The notes under the pieces: generated by a model | Seen by the model: the letters and a program-made list of their open reading frames with translations, nothing else | What the model was told of the DNA's origin: nothing | The model's database searches: none | Origin: Chryseobacterium sp. T16E-39 | Lineage (GTDB): Bacteria; Bacteroidota; Bacteroidia; Flavobacteriales; Weeksellaceae | NCBI RefSeq assembly: GCF_002216065.1 | Contig: NZ_CP022282.1 | Location: forward strand, 4,092,001 to 4,156,000 | Reading direction: 5' to 3' | Length of the DNA: 64,000 nt | Shown: one piece after another, positions 51,255 through 59,881 of the stretch | Position numbering within the stretch: position 1 is the stretch's first letter | How the letters are laid out: each line of letters starts with the position of its first letter | Made by a program: the position numbers and the translations under genes

Positions 51255-52985
51255 GTGATAAAAAAACTGCTTTTTATATTTTCTTTAGTAATTTTTAAAC
51301 TTTTCTTTTCTCAAGAGGGGTATAGTGATTATTATAAGTTGCGCGTTAAATATGAAGATTTCGAAGAAAATAATACGAAGGCTTTTCCTTACATTCAAAC
51401 GTATATCAATAAGGCGAAAAAAGACAAAAACTATGAAAAGCTTCTTCAGGGCTATAAGGATGGAGTTTTCTATTCTTCTTCCAATGAAAAAAAACTTGTG
51501 TATGCTGACAGCGCGATATGGGCGGCCAGATTATCTGAGAATAAGGACCTCATAAGCACTGCCTATATAGAAAAGGGAGTTGTATACTATTACCATTATA
51601 AGAGATTCCAGGCAGCATTAAATGAATATCTTCAGGCATACGAGTATTCTAAGAATACAAAAAATGATTTCCTGAGATACCAGAATTTGTATCATATTGG
51701 TGTTGTAAAGAGCTATCTCGGATATTATGAAGAAGCTTCGAAGCTTTTTGAACAGTGTATTGCGTATTATAAGCCCAAATCTCAGTCAGCTTTACACCCC
51801 AATGAAGTATATAACAATAAGAAGGGTTATCTTAATAGTTTACATCAACTCATCATTTGCTATCGCAATCTTCATAAATATAAAGAAGCAGATCTTGCTA
51901 TACAGACAGGGCTTGATGAAGTAAATAATGATCGTGACTACGCACAGGAAAAAGGATATTTTTTACTCTCAAAAGGGATTTCAGAATATGATAAAAAAAA
52001 TTATGTAGCGGCAAAAGATTATTTAAAACAATGCATTCCTTCTCTTAGTAATGGTGGAGATTTCGCGAGGCTTTCAGTTGATTATTTTTATGTAGGTAAA
52101 AGTTATGCCGGATTAGATAAGAATACAGAATCCATTTCTTATTTTACTAAAGTTGATTCCATTTTTCAGAAACATCAATTCATTCTTCCGGAACTTAGGG
52201 AGAATTATGAGCTATTGATCAAACATTATAAAGAGGAGGGCAATCAGAAGCAACAGCTCTATTTTACAAGTCAGCTCTTAAAAGCAGACAGTATCATCTC
52301 AAAAGACTTTATTTATTTGTCGAGTAAGATTCATAAAGAATATGACACAAAAGCATTGCTTGAAGAAAAGAGAAAACTTGAGAAAGCAAATTCCTGGGGA
52401 AGTATTATTATCGGAGGATTGATTGTGGTGGCAATTATTCTTTTAATTCTTTTAATCGTAAGATATAAAAGAGAAAAGTATATTCAACAGAAATATATTC
52501 TTTTAGAAGAAAAATTTAGCTTACAACAAACTGTGGTTTCAGAAGAATCTTTTGTTAATATAGATGTAGAAGAAAAAAAGACAGGATTGGATGAAAACAA
52601 AGTTGAAGAATTATTGACGAAATTGAAGGTTTTTGAAGATAAAAAAGAGTATACGCAAAAAGGACTTACTATCAATAAACTTGCCGGTCAGTTGGGAACT
52701 AATTCCAATTATCTCTCACAGGTTATTAACGACTGTAAAGGAGTCAATTTTAATAAATACTTAAGCGAACTGCGCATCAATTATATAACCGGGCTTTTAT
52801 TTGAAAATAAGGAATACCTTAAATATAGAATAGAAACCCTGGCAAAAGAATGTGGAATAGCATCGAGGCAAAATTTCTCAGATTTATTTTATGAAATTAA
52901 TGGGATCCGCCCTACCGATTTTATCAGAAAAAGAAGACAGGAACTTGACAATAAAAATAATTTTTCGGCTTTCAATCCGGCTTAA
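51255..52985 (+). CDS. Membrane-bound TPR-AraC transcriptional regulator
   Basis: A 576-residue one-component regulator of a Bacteroidetes-type design. A signal peptide (1-19) leads to a periplasmic TPR array (about 30-360, with repeats such as AYEYSKNTKNDFLRYQNLYHIGVVKSYLGYYEEA). One membrane segment (about 385-405, WGSIIIGGLIVVAIILLILLIV) follows, and a cytoplasmic AraC-type DNA-binding domain (about 450-565: TINKLAGQLGTNSNYLSQVINDCKGVNF and FENKEYLKYRIETLAKECGIASRQNFSDLFYEINGIRP). The start is GTG (51255). It is monocistronic; the targets are unknown, but the neighbouring efflux and peptidase genes are candidates. Confidence 0.88.
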   Translation: MIKKLLFIFSLVIFKLFFSQEGYSDYYKLRVKYEDFEENNTKAFPYIQTYINKAKKDKNYEKLLQGYKDGVFYSSSNEKKLVYADSAIWAARLSENKDLISTAYIEKGVVYYYHYKRFQAALNEYLQAYEYSKNTKNDFLRYQNLYHIGVVKSYLGYYEEASKLFEQCIAYYKPKSQSALHPNEVYNNKKGYLNSLHQLIICYRNLHKYKEADLAIQTGLDEVNNDRDYAQEKGYFLLSKGISEYDKKNYVAAKDYLKQCIPSLSNGGDFARLSVDYFYVGKSYAGLDKNTESISYFTKVDSIFQKHQFILPELRENYELLIKHYKEEGNQKQQLYFTSQLLKADSIISKDFIYLSSKIHKEYDTKALLEEKRKLEKANSWGSIIIGGLIVVAIILLILLIVRYKREKYIQQKYILLEEKFSLQQTVVSEESFVNIDVEEKKTGLDENKVEELLTKLKVFEDKKEYTQKGLTINKLAGQLGTNSNYLSQVINDCKGVNFNKYLSELRINYITGLLFENKEYLKYRIETLAKECGIASRQNFSDLFYEINGIRPTDFIRKRRQELDNKNNFSAFNPA

Positions 52986-53093
52986 ATAATAGGTAATTCC
53001 GTTTGAGTTTTGTAATGTGGACTACTTTGAGTTTTTTTTATATAAATATCTTTATTATATTTATTGAAGAAGCCAACACAAAACCAGACTACC

Positions 53094-54626
53094 ATGAAAA
53101 AAATTCTTTTGGCAATTGTAGCCATTATAGTTGTTATCGTTGCTATACTTTTGATTAAAACATTTACGTATCCATTTAAAAAAAACAGTACCAATACAGT
53201 TCCTGAAACAAAATGGGTAAAAAATGATTCTGCAATCCAAAGACTTTCCGGTGGAATTAAAATCCCAACAGTGTCTGGAGGTGACCTCGACGTTTTCAAT
53301 TATGAGCCGTTTGCTCAATTCAAAGAATACCTGAAGAAATCTTACCCTCTGGTATATCAAAATACCGAAAATTATGAAGTCAATACCTATGGATTGGTTT
53401 TTAGGCTAAAAGGAAGCAAGGCAAATCTTGAACCCATTCTTTTTCTCTCACATATGGATGTAGTACCACCTGGAGATGCTGATATCATAAACAATGATCA
53501 GAATATTTTCAGACCCGATGATAAAGCTTTACCAGGCGTGACAAAAGTTGCAGAAGATTGGGATTTTGCACCTTTTTCAGGAGCCGTTGCTAACGGAAGG
53601 ATCTATGGAAGAGGGGCAATTGATATGAAGGGAATGTTGTTTTCTTTGATGGAATCTCTTACAAACATGATAAAAAGCGGGAAGGTTCCACAGCGGGATA
53701 TCTATTTGGCTTTTGGTTTTGATGAAGAAGTAGGAGGAAGAAAAGGGGCTAAGCAAATTGCCAAGCATTTTAAAGATAAAGGTTTGGTATTCGATGCAGT
53801 ATATGATGAGGGTGGTTTGATTTTACAGAAGGGAGGGATCAAAGGGATTGATGCTGATGTGGCTGTAATTGGTTGTGCGGAAAAAGGATTTCTTTCTGCA
53901 AAGATAAAAGTAAAAGGCCTGGGGGGACATTCCTCAATGCCGCCAATGGAAAGTGCTATTGGTAAAGCGGCTGTTATTATGCAGAGATTGGAGAATGATC
54001 AGATGAAACCAACGATTACTCCACTTATTAAGGAATTCTTTGATAACATTGGAGGGACGATGTCATTTGCAAATAGACTTGCTATTTCAAATCAGTGGCT
54101 CTTAAAATCCGTATTGCTCTCTCAGCTGGCTAAAAATAATTCTACGAATGCATTGATCCGCTCAACAACAGCACTTACAATGATGAAGGGGAGTGATGGA
54201 ACAAATGTTCTTTCTCCGGAAGTTGAATTTGTAGTTAATTTCAGGCTTCTTTCGGGGAACTCTGTGAAAGACATCCGGGATCATATTGCAAAAGCAACAA
54301 AAGGTTTTGATGTTGAAGTGGAAGAAATTGATAATACCAGAGAAGCCTCTGCTGTGTCACCAACGAATGTTAAAGCATATCAGATCATTGAACAGGGAAT
54401 CAGGGAAGTTTATCCGAATTCAATTACAACCCCTTATTTGACGATTGCCGGAACAGATGCTTATAAATACCAGATCGTTAGCAAGAATATTTATAGATTT
54501 ATGCCCATCAGGATTACCGATGCCGAAAAACAAAGTATTCACAGTACCAACGAATACATCAGCATAGAAAACTATATGAAAATGATTCACTACTTTGAAT
54601 TTATCATGAAAAATTATGATAGGTAG
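53094..54626 (+). CDS. M20 family metallopeptidase
   Basis: A 510-residue putative secreted zinc peptidase of the M20 (ArgE/DapE/CPG2) family, acting as a carboxypeptidase or dipeptidase. The ATG at 53094 begins a hydrophobic anchor (KKILLAIVAIIVVIVAILLI). Zinc-binding motifs are SHMDVVPP, GRGAIDMKG, FDEEVGG and YDEGG, plus a late His in QSIHSTNEYI. An in-frame TTG at 53064 precedes it but gives a hydrophilic N-terminus. The mature enzyme is likely membrane-anchored or periplasmic. It may add to the peptide-utilisation genes at 11-19 kb. Confidence 0.85.
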   Translation: MKKILLAIVAIIVVIVAILLIKTFTYPFKKNSTNTVPETKWVKNDSAIQRLSGGIKIPTVSGGDLDVFNYEPFAQFKEYLKKSYPLVYQNTENYEVNTYGLVFRLKGSKANLEPILFLSHMDVVPPGDADIINNDQNIFRPDDKALPGVTKVAEDWDFAPFSGAVANGRIYGRGAIDMKGMLFSLMESLTNMIKSGKVPQRDIYLAFGFDEEVGGRKGAKQIAKHFKDKGLVFDAVYDEGGLILQKGGIKGIDADVAVIGCAEKGFLSAKIKVKGLGGHSSMPPMESAIGKAAVIMQRLENDQMKPTITPLIKEFFDNIGGTMSFANRLAISNQWLLKSVLLSQLAKNNSTNALIRSTTALTMMKGSDGTNVLSPEVEFVVNFRLLSGNSVKDIRDHIAKATKGFDVEVEEIDNTREASAVSPTNVKAYQIIEQGIREVYPNSITTPYLTIAGTDAYKYQIVSKNIYRFMPIRITDAEKQSIHSTNEYISIENYMKMIHYFEFIMKNYDR

Positions 54627-54632
54627 GAGTGA

Positions 54633-54745
54633 TTAGGTAGTAGGTGTTAGGTGGTAATAATCAGGTAATTAGGTGGTATCTGATGAGTTTCGGGCTACGG
54701 ATGATACTTATGCGATTTTTTCAATCTTTTAATTTTTCAATCTTT
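54633..54745. repeat. Short direct-repeat intergenic element
   Basis: TTAGGTAGTA (54633-54642) and two copies of TTAGGTGGTA (54647-54656, 54669-54678) are followed by GTTTCGGGCTACGG (54687-54700) and two copies of TTTTTCAATCTTT (54717-54729, 54733-54745). The composition is unlike the neighbouring genes. Parts recur near recG and at 131 and 62871 (see findings). Confidence 0.6.
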
Positions 54746-54817
54746 CAATAATTAAATATTACACGTCGAGTTTTGTCGCATTACAGAAATAGCTTTGTCC
54801 TATCAAAACATAAAGCT

Positions 54818-55519
54818 ATGGAATTGCCTTTTTACTTAAGCTATAAAGAATTCGAAAATCAGTACTACAATAATCTTGAAAAATGGTTTGAAGAATATCT
54901 CAATACCAGTGAAACAGATTTTTTAAAAAGTATGGCCGATATGTATCGTCCCTATTTATATTACAATTTTGCAAATGACAGAGTTCAGGCGGATGCTTCT
55001 ACACAAATCAAAGACTGCTTTTTTCCATATTATGAGAAAATAGGTTTATCTTTTTGTACCAACTGTGAAAATGATAAAGATAAGAAGAGCAATAAAAAAG
55101 AAATGAACCATGTTTTTGAATGGAAAACCATTTCCATGATGGAATATGCGCAACATGTCCTGGATAAGATCAACCGTTATTTTTTGAAAAATGGGATTTC
55201 TCCTAAAAATGAAAATGTTCTTGACTATATTAATAACTGTGAAATAGTAACTTCCAGAGATGGTGCAGGGTACTGTGTAAATTATAGCCGCCATCAGCGT
55301 ACCATTTCATTTTTAAAAGCATACCTACCTTGTTATGGACAAACTGTAGACATTACAGTATATCGGGATTTTGTTTTTTCGGTTGTGCAGATCGCTCAAT
55401 TCATTGATCAGAAATTGAGAGCTATTGACGCAATAGAATCTACTATCTATAATAAATTGAAATCAGATGCAAGGTTTAAATTGCAGATGAGTCATCAGTT
55501 TCTAACGATTTGCAATTAG
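54818..55519 (+). CDS. Hypothetical protein
   Basis: A 233-residue protein with no signal peptide, no membrane segment and no domain that I recognise. It is rich in aromatic residues and Asn/Lys; the middle contains CTNCENDKDKKSNKKE, a CxxC that could bind a metal but has no second pair nearby. I start at ATG 54818 rather than the in-frame TTG at 54773, which lies in the repeat-rich leader. It stands between repeats upstream and a terminator downstream, in a position typical of an accessory gene. No function is assigned. Confidence 0.55.
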   Translation: MELPFYLSYKEFENQYYNNLEKWFEEYLNTSETDFLKSMADMYRPYLYYNFANDRVQADASTQIKDCFFPYYEKIGLSFCTNCENDKDKKSNKKEMNHVFEWKTISMMEYAQHVLDKINRYFLKNGISPKNENVLDYINNCEIVTSRDGAGYCVNYSRHQRTISFLKAYLPCYGQTVDITVYRDFVFSVVQIAQFIDQKLRAIDAIESTIYNKLKSDARFKLQMSHQFLTICN

Positions 55520-55603
55520 CATTGCAGGTTTACAAAAGACACCAAAACATTCATTATAACTAAATTACCGTTTGATTGATATTTAATATTTATCAGACAA
55601 ACA

Positions 55604-55633
55604 AATCCTGATCGAGAGATCAGGATTTTGTTT
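55604..55633 (+). terminator. Terminator between convergent genes
   Basis: AATCCTGATC (55604-55613) pairs with GATCAGGATT (55618-55627), loop GAGA, followed by TTGTTTTT. It may also slow transcription of the minus-strand DUF4861 gene. Confidence 0.8.
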
Positions 55634-56743
55634 TTAATATTCGGATATCTGTATAGGATATTTCAGTTTAAGAGAAAATTCCTGAAGATACTTTTGCCAG
55701 TCCTTTGCTGAGGTGATTTCGCCTGCTTTGTCCCAGGCAGCTCCCGCATAGAAGGTGATGGTCTGTTTATTTTTTAAGATAATTTCTGAGCCCAGATGTT
55801 TGTTTTTATCTGTAATAGTATAGTTCGCATTAGGGAAAATAATAGCTGTTCCCACAATCCCATTTTTTGAATTTTCCGGCCAATAAGCTGCTAAATGATT
55901 GTCCTGATCTATTATTTTTTCACCCTTACCATCCCAATGAACAATACCTGCAAAAAGAGGAAGCGTTTGTTCACCCTTAAATTCATATTTGATAACGGAT
56001 TTGTTCAGTTGTGAACCTGCATCCAGACTGATTCTTTTTACAGCAGAAATTTCATACCCATTCTTTTTGACTTGAGAATAGGTAAGATCAAATGTAAATC
56101 GAAGCGGGCCCTCCTCAACAATTTTATATGAAGTGTAATTTCCAAGATAAACAAAGTCATCAGATATAAAAGGCAAAATATCTCCAGCTCCCAAAGTTCT
56201 TCCAACCTGAAAGAAATCCAGGCCATCTCCATTGTCCTGGTGATAATTGTTTTGTTTATACCATTCGTTGATCACCATTCGATGGGTTCTCTTCGCCCAG
56301 GCATCCATTCCCCATCCGTTTTGTTCCGGGACTTTTTCTAATTCTTTTCCGTACATCCGAAAAGCGATCTTATCATTTTCCCAGGCAAAATCCTCCAGAC
56401 GTTCCGGTACAAAGCGTCCATATACTTTAGCATCCACAGATTTTGGTGGTGTCTGGTAAAATTCTATTTTTTTTATCTCCTTCGCATTAAAATCATCCTG
56501 GATAAGGAGATCTCCATTTGAAAGCCATTGATAGGGTATTTCCTTTTTTGTCGCAGCCTCAATGATACTGAAGTTTTTACCAGCTAGAAGTCTTACTTTT
56601 TTGGAAGGGATTTCTATTGATTCGGTATTTCGGGAAATAGTAAGGGTATTCCTGATTTGTAATTTCAATAATAGGGTGGATTGTTGAGCATTAAATAATG
56701 ATGTCATGCTCACCATTATTAAGGTCCATTGTATTGATCTCAT
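55634..56743 (-). CDS. DUF4861 family secreted protein
   Basis: A 369-residue secreted protein (signal peptide MRSIQWTLIMVSMTSLFNAQ). The sequence follows the DUF4861 pattern: VPERLEDFAWENDKIAFRMYGKEL, GMDAWAKRTHRMVINEWY and HWDGKGEK. These proteins often lie beside polysaccharide-degradation genes. It follows a GH88 gene by 5 nt and is likely co-transcribed. The function is not known; a role in unsaturated uronide metabolism is inferred from the neighbour only. Confidence 0.85.
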   Translation of the reverse strand: MRSIQWTLIMVSMTSLFNAQQSTLLLKLQIRNTLTISRNTESIEIPSKKVRLLAGKNFSIIEAATKKEIPYQWLSNGDLLIQDDFNAKEIKKIEFYQTPPKSVDAKVYGRFVPERLEDFAWENDKIAFRMYGKELEKVPEQNGWGMDAWAKRTHRMVINEWYKQNNYHQDNGDGLDFFQVGRTLGAGDILPFISDDFVYLGNYTSYKIVEEGPLRFTFDLTYSQVKKNGYEISAVKRISLDAGSQLNKSVIKYEFKGEQTLPLFAGIVHWDGKGEKIIDQDNHLAAYWPENSKNGIVGTAIIFPNANYTITDKNKHLGSEIILKNKQTITFYAGAAWDKAGEITSAKDWQKYLQEFSLKLKYPIQISEY

Positions 56744-56748
56744 TAATT

Positions 56749-57939
56749 TTAGTTTAAATACCAGTCTTTATATCTTTTTAAAGCTTCCAGAAAATAATAA
56801 TCCGCATAGATCAAAGGAACATCAATTTCTGAGTGAAGGGGCAATCCTCCTGTGCTGTGTTTTAAAAGGAATCCTCCATTTTCTCCGAGTTTGGACTGAT
56901 AGTTCTCTCCAGATAAGCTTACAAGAATTTTTCTGGCACTATCTACATAATTTTTCTTTTCACTTTTATTTACATACTGACCCAATTCCAATAAAGCAGA
57001 AGCTATAATTGCTCCGGCAGAGGCATCTTTTGGAACTTCCGGGATTTTTGGGTCATTGAAATCCCAGTAAGGAATTTTATCTTCTGGAAGGGCAGGGTTA
57101 TCCAAAATGAATTTTGCGATATGACGGGCCTGATCCAAATATTTTTGGTTCTTCGTAAAACGATACATCATCGTATATCCATATAATGCCCAGCCTTGTC
57201 CTCTCGCCCAGGCTGAGGAATCTGAATAGCCCTGAAATGTTTTTTTGCCTAAAACTTCACCTGTCTTTACATCGTAGTCAATAACATGATAAGAGCTGTA
57301 ATCAGGACGGAAATGATTTTTTATGGTCGTATTTGCATGAGCAATTGCTACTTCTTCAGTTTTTATGCTCCCACCATTTTTTGCCGCCCACATCAGCATT
57401 TCCAGGTTCATCATATTGTCAATAATTACCGGACCTTTAAAATCAGCCATTTTATCCCAGGACAAAATAGCTTGCATTCCCGGATAGAACCGGGTTGATA
57501 ATGATTCAGCTGATTTGAGGATGACAGCCTTATATTTTGGATCCCTGGTAACCCTGTATGCATTTCCAAAACTATTGAACATCATAAATCCTAAATCATG
57601 ATCTCTCGTAAATGTTTTATTTGGCTCTATTAATTGAAGTCTTTTCTCTGCTTCTTTTTTGATTTCAGGATCGCTGGTCTGCTCATAAATCAGCCACAAT
57701 GATCCGGGGTAAAAACCTGAACACCACCAGGTAATATCTTTAGTGGTAACTTTTTCAGTAGAAGAATTGTAGGATTGGGGCATTTTATCCTCGGGAATCT
57801 CCTTCATTAAATATTTATATTGCTTATCAGCAAATTGAAACTCACTCTGAATGAGTTCGGACATTTGTTTCTTATTTTGGGAGATCATTACCGTGCTGAT
57901 AGCCAGAAATACTGATGTTATAGTTTTTTGTAAAGTCAT
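56749..57939 (-). CDS. Glycoside hydrolase family 88 (unsaturated glucuronyl hydrolase)
   Basis: A 396-residue secreted enzyme expected to hydrolyse unsaturated uronic acids from oligosaccharides made by polysaccharide lyases. A signal peptide lies at 1-20. The two catalytic Asp residues align with HDLGF (D115) and VIIDNMMNLEMLMWA (D174), and SSAWARGQGWALYGYTMMYRF is the family signature. It is the first gene of an operon with the DUF4861 gene. No SusC/SusD pair or lyase gene is in the window, so the substrate is uncertain. Confidence 0.92.
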   Translation of the reverse strand: MTLQKTITSVFLAISTVMISQNKKQMSELIQSEFQFADKQYKYLMKEIPEDKMPQSYNSSTEKVTTKDITWWCSGFYPGSLWLIYEQTSDPEIKKEAEKRLQLIEPNKTFTRDHDLGFMMFNSFGNAYRVTRDPKYKAVILKSAESLSTRFYPGMQAILSWDKMADFKGPVIIDNMMNLEMLMWAAKNGGSIKTEEVAIAHANTTIKNHFRPDYSSYHVIDYDVKTGEVLGKKTFQGYSDSSAWARGQGWALYGYTMMYRFTKNQKYLDQARHIAKFILDNPALPEDKIPYWDFNDPKIPEVPKDASAGAIIASALLELGQYVNKSEKKNYVDSARKILVSLSGENYQSKLGENGGFLLKHSTGGLPLHSEIDVPLIYADYYFLEALKRYKDWYLN

Positions 57940-58063
57940 TGATTTTTGATATTCATTAGTACAATTTACTTAAATTTTGCAAAAAATATTCAAAATTTAT
58001 GGTGTTGTTATTATTTAATTAATAAACTTTAACTTATTTTTTAATATCGATTTTCTTTTTTTG

Positions 58064-58071
58064 TATCTTTG
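58064..58071 (+). promoter_or_regulatory. -7 box TATCTTTG of the 243-aa gene
   Basis: TATCTTTG matches TAnnTTTG. The ATG at 58209 gives a long leader of about 130 nt. Confidence 0.5.
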
Positions 58072-58208
58072 AGTATACACTGAAAAATATTCTTATCAGA
58101 ATAGGTGAAGCAGAGGAATTTAGGTTGTATCAGAATTTGTTTTTTTTCATTTAGGTTATTTAAAATTGAACTATTTATAATATCTAATCTTTAAAACCAA
58201 ATCAAGTT

Positions 58209-58940
58209 ATGAGAAAAACTATTTTATTTTACTGTTTATGCTTACCAATATTTTATTATTCACAGGTTGGTATCGGAACAACAAACCCTCAGGCTGTATT
58301 ACATGTAGACGGAGCTAAAGATAATGCTACTACTGGTGCGCCAACGGCTGCTCAGGAGGCTAATGATTTAGTTGTGACGGCTACTGGTAATGTAGGTATT
58401 GGTAATGCCAGTCCCCAAAGATCATTAGATGTAGATGCTAAAAATCAAAGTCTTAGAGTTCGAAATTTGATCAGGCAAGTACCAATGAGTTATGATATTC
58501 TAACAAGAGATATAACTACGGGTGATGTTGTTGCAACATCATACAGCTATACGGAAGCTGTAACAGTGGCGGCTGGTGCAAGTGCAACCGTTACAGTGCC
58601 GGCCACCGTGAATATTGCCACTGGTCTTTTTGTTGTGAAATCTACAAATGGCTGTTCAAGAGCCATGATAACCAGTTTTGTATATAATGGATTATCCCTG
58701 GGATATGTATCCGGTGTTGCAAGGGATAAAATTGGAAATGCAACTATTGCTCCCATACCTGTTTCTGCGAACTCTTCAGGGATTTGGTCTGTAACCTTCT
58801 CAAATGTTACCACTTGCGCAGATGGTGGAACTGGGACACAATTTGACTTTACGGTTGTAAAACCTACTACAGATTCCTATACTATTACCAATAATGGAAA
58901 TATTGCAAAAACATATCAATTAACTGTTACCCGTCTATAG
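58209..58940 (+). CDS. Secreted beta-rich protein with GIGTxNP motif
   Basis: A 243-residue secreted protein (signal peptide MRKTILFYCLCLPIFYYSQ). The N-terminus carries VGIGTTNPQAVLHVDG and, later, NVGIGNASPQRSLDVDA, the repeated VGIGxxxPxxxLxVD motif common in Bacteroidetes surface and tail-fibre-like proteins. The rest is beta-strand rich and low in charged residues. No T9SS signal is evident at the C-terminus (it ends YQLTVTRL). A structural or adhesin role is inferred. Confidence 0.7.
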   Translation: MRKTILFYCLCLPIFYYSQVGIGTTNPQAVLHVDGAKDNATTGAPTAAQEANDLVVTATGNVGIGNASPQRSLDVDAKNQSLRVRNLIRQVPMSYDILTRDITTGDVVATSYSYTEAVTVAAGASATVTVPATVNIATGLFVVKSTNGCSRAMITSFVYNGLSLGYVSGVARDKIGNATIAPIPVSANSSGIWSVTFSNVTTCADGGTGTQFDFTVVKPTTDSYTITNNGNIAKTYQLTVTRL

Positions 58941-58985
58941 ATCAGATTAATGATAGCTTGCTATTTGCAATATGGAAAAGAAGAA

Positions 58986-59018
58986 AATAAAGCAATGAAT
59001 TTCATTGCTTTATTTTTT
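58986..59018 (+). terminator. Terminator after the 243-aa gene
   Basis: AATAAAGCAATGA (58986-58998) pairs with TCATTGCTTTATT (59002-59014), with a 3-nt loop, followed by Ts. Confidence 0.85.
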
Positions 59019-59167
59019 TATGTTGATCACGATTCAGGGGGAAACTTTTACTTGAATCTACAATGAATAGGAAAAAAGGTTTGTTTTTAATCCGGCTAAA
59101 CTCCTGTTTATTATGTATCATTTTATCAAATTGGCTAAAATATTTTCATGAATATTTCGGGGTCATA

Positions 59168-59175
59168 TAAATTTG
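59168..59175 (+). promoter_or_regulatory. -7 box TAAATTTG of the Lys/Ala-rich repeat-protein gene
   Basis: TAAATTTG matches TAnnTTTG, 47 nt before the ATG. Confidence 0.45.
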
Positions 59176-59222
59176 GCTTGTTTTATGTAATAGATAGTTA
59201 GATTAATTATTAAAATAAAAAT

Positions 59223-59555
59223 ATGAAAAAGAAGTTATTTGGCTTATTAGCTTTTGGTTTATTTGCAACAGCTGTTAATGCCCAGGAAACTGTAAAACAA
59301 GAAGTGAAAAACGTTGGTACTGCAATTCAAAAAGGCGCAAAAGCAACAGGAGACGGAGTGAAAGATGGTGCAGAATGGGTAGGAGATAAAACTGTAAAAG
59401 GAGCAAAAGCCACAAAAAAAGGTGTAAAACAAGGTACGAAATGGGTTGGTAAAACAGCAACCAAAGGTGCGAAAAGTGTTAAAAACACCGCAGTAAAAGG
59501 AGCTGATGCAGTTTCAGACGGTTATAAAGATGTAAAAGCAGATTTAAAAAAATAA
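59223..59555 (+). CDS. Secreted Lys/Ala-rich tandem-repeat protein
   Basis: A 110-residue protein with a signal peptide (residues 1-20, ending VNA/Q). The mature part is a 22-residue repeat: residues 37-58 and 59-80 share KGAKAT..GVK.G..WVG, followed by degenerate 11-residue units (81-91 and 92 on). An 11-residue period suggests amphipathic helices as in LEA or apolipoprotein-like proteins. It is strongly basic, so it may bind nucleic acid or membrane outside the cytoplasm. Function unknown. A leader of about 40 nt and its own terminator support a real gene. Confidence 0.75.
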   Translation: MKKKLFGLLAFGLFATAVNAQETVKQEVKNVGTAIQKGAKATGDGVKDGAEWVGDKTVKGAKATKKGVKQGTKWVGKTATKGAKSVKNTAVKGADAVSDGYKDVKADLKK

Positions 59556-59572
59556 TTTTCAGAAAAATATCT

Positions 59573-59607
59573 AAAACGACTTCAACTACAGAAGTCGTTT
59601 TTTTATT
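59573..59607 (+). terminator. Terminator after the repeat-protein gene
   Basis: AAAACGACTTC (59573-59583) pairs with GAAGTCGTTTT (59591-59601), with a 7-nt loop, followed by a T run. Confidence 0.85.
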
Positions 59608-59683
59608 TCATTATGTATCGGGCAGCTTTATTTAAAGTTCTTCCAATTGGAATTGTATAGAAAAATATTTGAAAACGAAGCAT

Positions 59684-59709
59684 AAAAAAACACCCAACTT
59701 GTTGGGTGT
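59684..59709 (-). terminator. Terminator of tRNA-Ser
   Basis: ACACCCAAC and GTTGGGTGT form a 9-bp stem with a 2-nt loop; on the minus strand it is followed by seven Ts. Confidence 0.8.
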
Positions 59710-59739
59710 AAATGTTTTAATTGATTACAATTATTTTTG

Positions 59740-59826
59740 CAGAGAGGAAGGGATTCGAACCCTCGATACAGTTACCCGTATACTACCTTTCCAGGGTAGC
59801 TCCTTCAACCACTCGGACACCTCTCT
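59740..59826 (-). tRNA. tRNA-Ser (anticodon GGA)
   Basis: An 87-nt class II tRNA on the minus strand: acceptor AGAGAGG/CCTCTCT, anticodon stem CTACC/GGTAG with loop CTGGAAA (GGA), a long variable arm (TATACGGGTAACTGTA) and T arm GAGGG-TTCGAAT-CCCTT. A spurious 63-aa ORF overlaps it on the other strand. Confidence 0.95.
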
Positions 59827-59838
59827 ATTTCGAGATTG

Positions 59839-59868
59839 CAAAAGTAATCTATTTTCTTGAATTAACAA
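59839..59868 (-). promoter_or_regulatory. Promoter of tRNA-Ser: TTG-N19-TACTTTTG
   Basis: On the minus strand TTG (59866-59868), a 19-nt spacer and TACTTTTG (59839-59846) fit the consensus. It lies 12 nt before the tRNA 5' end. Confidence 0.7.
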
Positions 59869-59881
59869 ATATTTAGAGCAA

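Noticed and set aside
53064..53093. TTG start for the M20 peptidase, 10 codons upstream
   Set aside because: Would add a hydrophilic extension before a clear hydrophobic anchor; the ATG at 53094 is better.
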